DNA of 64,000 bases from the NCBI GenBank assembly GCA_041691295.1, contig JBEPVA010000002.1:6365-70364 (forward strand), in the 5' to 3' direction. This document shows positions 60,960-64,000 of the stretch, piece after piece. How positions within the stretch are numbered: position 1 is the first letter of the stretch; the number at the start of each line of letters is the position of its first letter. The DNA is from DATEHG01 sp041691295. Lineage in GTDB: Bacteria; Gemmatimonadota; Gemmatimonadetes; Gemmatimonadales; GWC2-71-9. Under the pieces are notes generated by a model. That model did not search any database and was not told the origin of the DNA. It saw only the letters and a list, made by a program, of their open reading frames with translations. The position numbers and the translations under genes were made by a program.

Positions 60960-62181
60960 ACATCGTATGTACAAACAGTCCACTCTTCAGCTTCGGCTCG
61001 AACCAGGTGCTCTTGGGCGGCATGATCGCGCCCGCATCAGAGACCGCCATCAACTGCTCCAGCGAGGTCGGGTAGAGCGAGATCCCGACCGCCATCTCAC
61101 CCGAGTCAACCCGCCGCTCCAGCTCGGCGGTGCCCCGGATTCCACCCACGAAATCGAGCCGGGCATCGGTCCGAGGATCGCCGACGCCGAGAATCGGGGT
61201 CAGCACCAGATTCTGCAGCAGCGACACGTCAAGCGACCCGATCGGGTCGGTCGGTTCGACCCTGGCCGGATCAATGGTCAACCGGTGCCAACAGCGGGCA
61301 AGATAAAAGGCCATCGAGCCGGATGTCGGGGGAACTGGTTGGCGGGTCTCGGTCAACTGGCCCAGGCTGGACAGCCGCGCCAGAAACGCCTCCGGCGTCT
61401 GGCCGTTCAGGTCCTTGACTACCCGGTTGTAGGCCAGGATCCTGAGTTCCGACGCGGGAAAGAGCACCGCCAGGAACCAGTTGTATTCCTCGTTTCCGGT
61501 GTGGTGAGGATTGCTGGCCCGACGCTCCTGCCCGGTTCGCCATGCGCTGGCCGAACGGTGATGCCCGTCAGCCACGTAGGCCAGCGGAATGGCGCTGAAC
61601 GCCGAGACCCAGGCGGCCGGATCCGGCACCCGCCAAACGGTGTGGGTCACCCCGTCATCCGAAGTGAAATCAACCAGCGGTTCCGAACTCATTCCGACGC
61701 TGGTTAGTCGCGCCACCGCCGCCTGATCGCGGTAGGTGAGAAAGACCGGCTCCGCATGCGCGTTCAGGGTAAGGACGTGGCGGGTACGGTCGTCTTCCTT
61801 GTCCTGCCTGGTCTTTTCATGTTTCCGAATGATGTCATGCTCATAGTCGTCGATGTGGACGCACCCGACGACCCCCGTCTGGGCCCGTCCCCGCCACACC
61901 TGGCGGTAGAGATACAGACTGGGCGCTCCATCCTGGACCAGCCGGCCCTCCAGCATCAGGCGGTCGAGGTTGCTCCGGCCCATGGCGTAGACGGCGTCGG
62001 CGTGGCTGTCGGTCTCGGGCGGCAAATCGATATCCGGGCGGCCCACGTGCAGGAAGCTGTCGGGATTTCCCCGCGCCAGCTCGGCCGCTTCGGCGCGGCT
62101 GACCACGTCATAGGGCGGAGCGGCGATGCGGGGAGCGAGCCCGGCGGCGGGCCGCCAGGCACGAAAGGGATGGAGTCGCAT
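60958..62181 (-). CDS. DUF1015-family protein (SerB/SerA-associated)
   Basis: A 407-residue DUF1015 protein: FRAWRPAAGLAPRIAAPPYDVV, GNPDSFLHVGRPDIDLP, ADGHHRSASAW and C-terminal PKSTWFEPKLKSGLFVHTM. The family is usually next to serA/serC, as here; proposed roles include phosphoserine metabolism or repair but none is settled. ATG 62181. The upstream acidic-protein gene ends 34 bases earlier. Confidence 0.93.
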   Translation of the reverse strand: MRLHPFRAWRPAAGLAPRIAAPPYDVVSRAEAAELARGNPDSFLHVGRPDIDLPPETDSHADAVYAMGRSNLDRLMLEGRLVQDGAPSLYLYRQVWRGRAQTGVVGCVHIDDYEHDIIRKHEKTRQDKEDDRTRHVLTLNAHAEPVFLTYRDQAAVARLTSVGMSSEPLVDFTSDDGVTHTVWRVPDPAAWVSAFSAIPLAYVADGHHRSASAWRTGQERRASNPHHTGNEEYNWFLAVLFPASELRILAYNRVVKDLNGQTPEAFLARLSSLGQLTETRQPVPPTSGSMAFYLARCWHRLTIDPARVEPTDPIGSLDVSLLQNLVLTPILGVGDPRTDARLDFVGGIRGTAELERRVDSGEMAVGISLYPTSLEQLMAVSDAGAIMPPKSTWFEPKLKSGLFVHTM

Positions 62182-62215
62182 TGCGGCGGCGCGGAATGAA
62201 GTCGTTGAATCCGAG

Positions 62216-62782
62216 TCAGGAATCGTTGAGCAGATCGTCCAGCACCCGGTCGATCACCTCATGGGTTTCGCCGGTCAGTACGGTGTGCAGCAGGTCTTTG
62301 GCTTCGGCGCCGAGATCATCGGGAAACTTCCGGTCCCGGGCGACCCGGACCAGGACGCCGAGCGGGAACATGGCCCGGCGCTCCTCGCCCGCCTCCACCT
62401 CGGCGTCCTCGAGCGAGTCCTCGTACCGTGGCACGCTCTCGGCCCACGGCTCCAGTTCTTCCTCGGATTCTTCCTCAAACGGCCCGCTGGGTACCAGCGC
62501 GTACAAGGTGCCCTGAATGCCGGGACCACCGATGGCCACGTGAAACAGCAGGGGAACCGGCTCCGAGAACAGCTCGGAGATCGGCAGCCGCTCGACAAAT
62601 TCCGTCGGGAAGGTGTTGCGGGCAATCAGCCGCTCGCCCAGGAACGAGCCGAGCCCCGCCTGCCCCGCCGGCACCCGCTCATCGTCGAGCGGGCGCAGGA
62701 CCAGCGGCACAGGCGTAGTGCTGACCGTCACACCGTCGTCGGCGGGGCGGCTGGCATCTTCGGCGTAATCAGGCTCGGACAT
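62216..62782 (-). CDS. Acidic hypothetical protein
   Basis: A 188-residue acidic protein with a low-complexity Glu-rich centre (EEESEEELEPWAE) flanked by a folded N-terminal half (LGSFLGERLIARNTFPTEF) and a helical C-terminus. No membrane segment. No family recognised. GGGAGGAG lies 3 bases before ATG 62782. It leads the DUF1015-serA-serC run. Confidence 0.7.
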   Translation of the reverse strand: MSEPDYAEDASRPADDGVTVSTTPVPLVLRPLDDERVPAGQAGLGSFLGERLIARNTFPTEFVERLPISELFSEPVPLLFHVAIGGPGIQGTLYALVPSGPFEEESEEELEPWAESVPRYEDSLEDAEVEAGEERRAMFPLGVLVRVARDRKFPDDLGAEAKDLLHTVLTGETHEVIDRVLDDLLNDS

Positions 62783-62925
62783 TGACTCCTCCCGGCGGTA
62801 ATGTAGCCGGGCAGGGCTCCGGGTGCCGTGCGCGGTCCGGCCCCTCCTGTTAAGCTTGAGACGGCCGCAAATCGCTGCCGTCTGCCCGGAGTCCGGGCAG
62901 GCCCCATCACCTTGCAGGAGTGAGC

Positions 62926-63852
62926 ATGGCCTTCACTTACTCGCGTGCGTACCCCGCGATCCTGGCAGCCAGTATGGTTCTGGCCGCATGCAATGCCCCC
63001 AAAACCGGATCACCCTCTGGCGCCGGCGACAACGGAGCCACCGTTGCGAATGCTCCCGCGATGGATTCCAGCTCGCTCAAGCTCTCCGCCGAGAAGGACA
63101 GCCTGCTCCGGGAAGTCACCGAGAATGCCCAGTTGATGAGCCAGATCAGTTCCGAGCTGGCCAAGGTCAAGTCCAAGAAGGGGCAGATCCCGGTCGTCGC
63201 CGGTGAAGGTGTGCCGACCTACCGCGACAGCGTACTGTCACGAATCCGGGAACTGAGCACCAGAGTCAACGAGAGCGAGTCGCGGCTGGCGTCGAGCCGG
63301 CGCCGGATTGCGGCGCTGAGCAACGGATCGGATTCACTTAAGTCCGAGGTGGCTGGCCTGCAGACGATGGTTGCCAATTTTCAGTCGGCCATCGACGACC
63401 AGAAGAACACCATCGAAAGCCTCAACCAGCAGCTTGGGGCGCTCCAGGACGAGAACCGCAGCCTGACCGAGGCCAAGGTTGCGCTGACCGACACCGTGAG
63501 CAACCTGGTGGTCGAGAAGCACCGGATCTGGTATGTGATCGCCCCGAAAGACAGTCTCAAGGCCGAAGGTCTGGTCACCGAAGAGGGCAGCAAGTTCCTG
63601 TTCTTCGGCAGCAAAGCGCTGGTGCCGGCCCGGTCGCTGGATGCCTCGCGATTCACCGAGGCCGATCGTCGCGAACTGATCCAGCTGACCTTTCCCGATT
63701 CGACCAAGACCTACCATATCGTGTCCCGTCAGGACCTCTCGGCACTAATGAACCCCCCAGCCAAGGATGGCAAGATCAAGGGCGGCATCGGCATCGCGGA
63801 TCCGATCAAATTCTGGGGCCCGTCACCCTACCTGATCATCGCTCAGGACTGA
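62926..63852 (+). CDS. Coiled-coil lipoprotein
   Basis: A 308-residue lipoprotein: signal with lipobox LAAC, a Ser/Thr/Gly spacer, a long coiled coil (about 45-185: heptads in LKLSAEKDSLLREVTENAQL, SLNQQLGALQDENRSL) and a globular beta-rich C-terminal domain (WYVIAPKDSLKAEGLV, FFGSKALVPARSLDASRF). I do not recognise the family. AGGAG lies 5 bases before ATG 62926; GTG 62920 is inside that site. A very strong terminator follows. Confidence 0.85.
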   Translation: MAFTYSRAYPAILAASMVLAACNAPKTGSPSGAGDNGATVANAPAMDSSSLKLSAEKDSLLREVTENAQLMSQISSELAKVKSKKGQIPVVAGEGVPTYRDSVLSRIRELSTRVNESESRLASSRRRIAALSNGSDSLKSEVAGLQTMVANFQSAIDDQKNTIESLNQQLGALQDENRSLTEAKVALTDTVSNLVVEKHRIWYVIAPKDSLKAEGLVTEEGSKFLFFGSKALVPARSLDASRFTEADRRELIQLTFPDSTKTYHIVSRQDLSALMNPPAKDGKIKGGIGIADPIKFWGPSPYLIIAQD

Positions 63853-63908
63853 GTCCAGCCGACCGGTAAATTCTTGCCGGTGACCGGCCCGGTCACTCCG
63901 AAAAAATT

Positions 63909-63947
63909 GCGGGGGCGGCTCGAGCATTAGAGCCGCCCCCGCGGTTT
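63909..63947 (+). terminator. Strong intrinsic terminator
   Basis: GCGGGGGCGGCTC (63909-63921) and GAGCCGCCCCCGC (63930-63942) form a perfect 13-bp stem with an 8-base loop, followed by GG and five T (63943-63949); six A precede it, so it can work in both directions. 63950-64000 holds no gene that I can see. Confidence 0.93.
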
Positions 63948-64000
63948 TTACGGACTGCGGCTCACTGAATATCAGGGCCGGGGCCGGAAGTGTCCGTGGC

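Noticed and set aside
1..64000. tRNA, rRNA, tmRNA or cobalamin riboswitch
   Set aside because: I scanned spacers for T-loop-like GGTTCGAATCC, rRNA-like conserved blocks and B12-box-like sequence near the adenosyltransferase gene and saw none; a covariance search would be decisive.

Overview
The window is GC-rich, tightly packed bacterial chromosome from a didermic (outer-membrane) organism. The gene content fits Gemmatimonadota or a close relative, but this is inference: a BamA/TamA-TamB envelope pair, a PadR regulator next to a duplicated-orphan-type (ADOP) ABC permease, a short primary-type sigma factor without region 1.1, LytS/LytTR and NarL-type two-component pairs, and a DUF1015-serA-serC cluster. 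I found no rRNA, tRNA, CRISPR array, prophage or insertion sequence. About 57 protein genes are supported. Most lie in runs coupled by 4-base ATGA overlaps.

Layout. 1-2204 (minus): 4xCxxC protein, NlpC/P60 hydrolase, HAD phosphatase, partial unknown gene. 2298-13378 (minus): outer-membrane assembly operon of BamA/TamA-like protein, giant TamB, lipid kinase, multi-PAS histidine kinase and an NtrC-like regulator with altered key motifs. 13537-19399 (plus): peptide-type substrate-binding lipoprotein, a lone DppB-type permease, PBP4-type carboxypeptidase, double VanZ protein, SixA phosphatase. 19335-20297 (minus): nitrilase. 20502-30051 (plus): FprA-type ferredoxin reductase, a GNAT/PduO adenosyltransferase fusion, AroB, sigma factor, LON-domain protein and glycolate oxidase GlcDEF. 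30137-32768 (plus): HAD phosphatase, YgfZ and NAD-epimerase. 32822-41402: Met-rich lipoprotein, AAA ATPase, PadR/ADOP pair, cytidylate-kinase-like protein, MFS transporter and a VWA protein. 41510-45992 (minus): M48, HExxH-membrane and S41 peptidase genes. 46220-53493 (plus): an S12-family protein lacking its catalytic residues, LytS/LytTR pair, DUF4440 protein, NarL-type pair, 7TM protein. 53439-55861 (minus): membrane protein and rhodanese. 55877-57502 (plus): O-antigen-ligase-like protein. 57593-62782 (minus): YceI, small protein, serC, serA, DUF1015, acidic protein. 62926-63852 (plus): coiled-coil lipoprotein with a strong terminator.

Two signals not explained by ordinary genes recur. First, many transcription-unit starts carry a TAnnnT hexamer 5-8 bases before the start codon and no Shine-Dalgarno sequence, which suggests leaderless mRNAs; the clearest case is a 15-bp divergent spacer at 55862-55876 that can serve both directions. 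Second, most operon boundaries carry their own short-word tandem repeat, often followed by the complementary word so that the transcript could fold back. Two copies of one such composite element lie in frame inside genes: one builds the signal peptide of the PBP4-type protein, the other a linker in GlcF.

Themes linking the genes are envelope biogenesis and quality control (BamA/TamB, PBP4, NlpC, M48, S41, O-antigen ligase), glycolate and serine/aromatic precursor metabolism (GlcDEF, HAD, SerA/SerC, AroB), and signal transduction.
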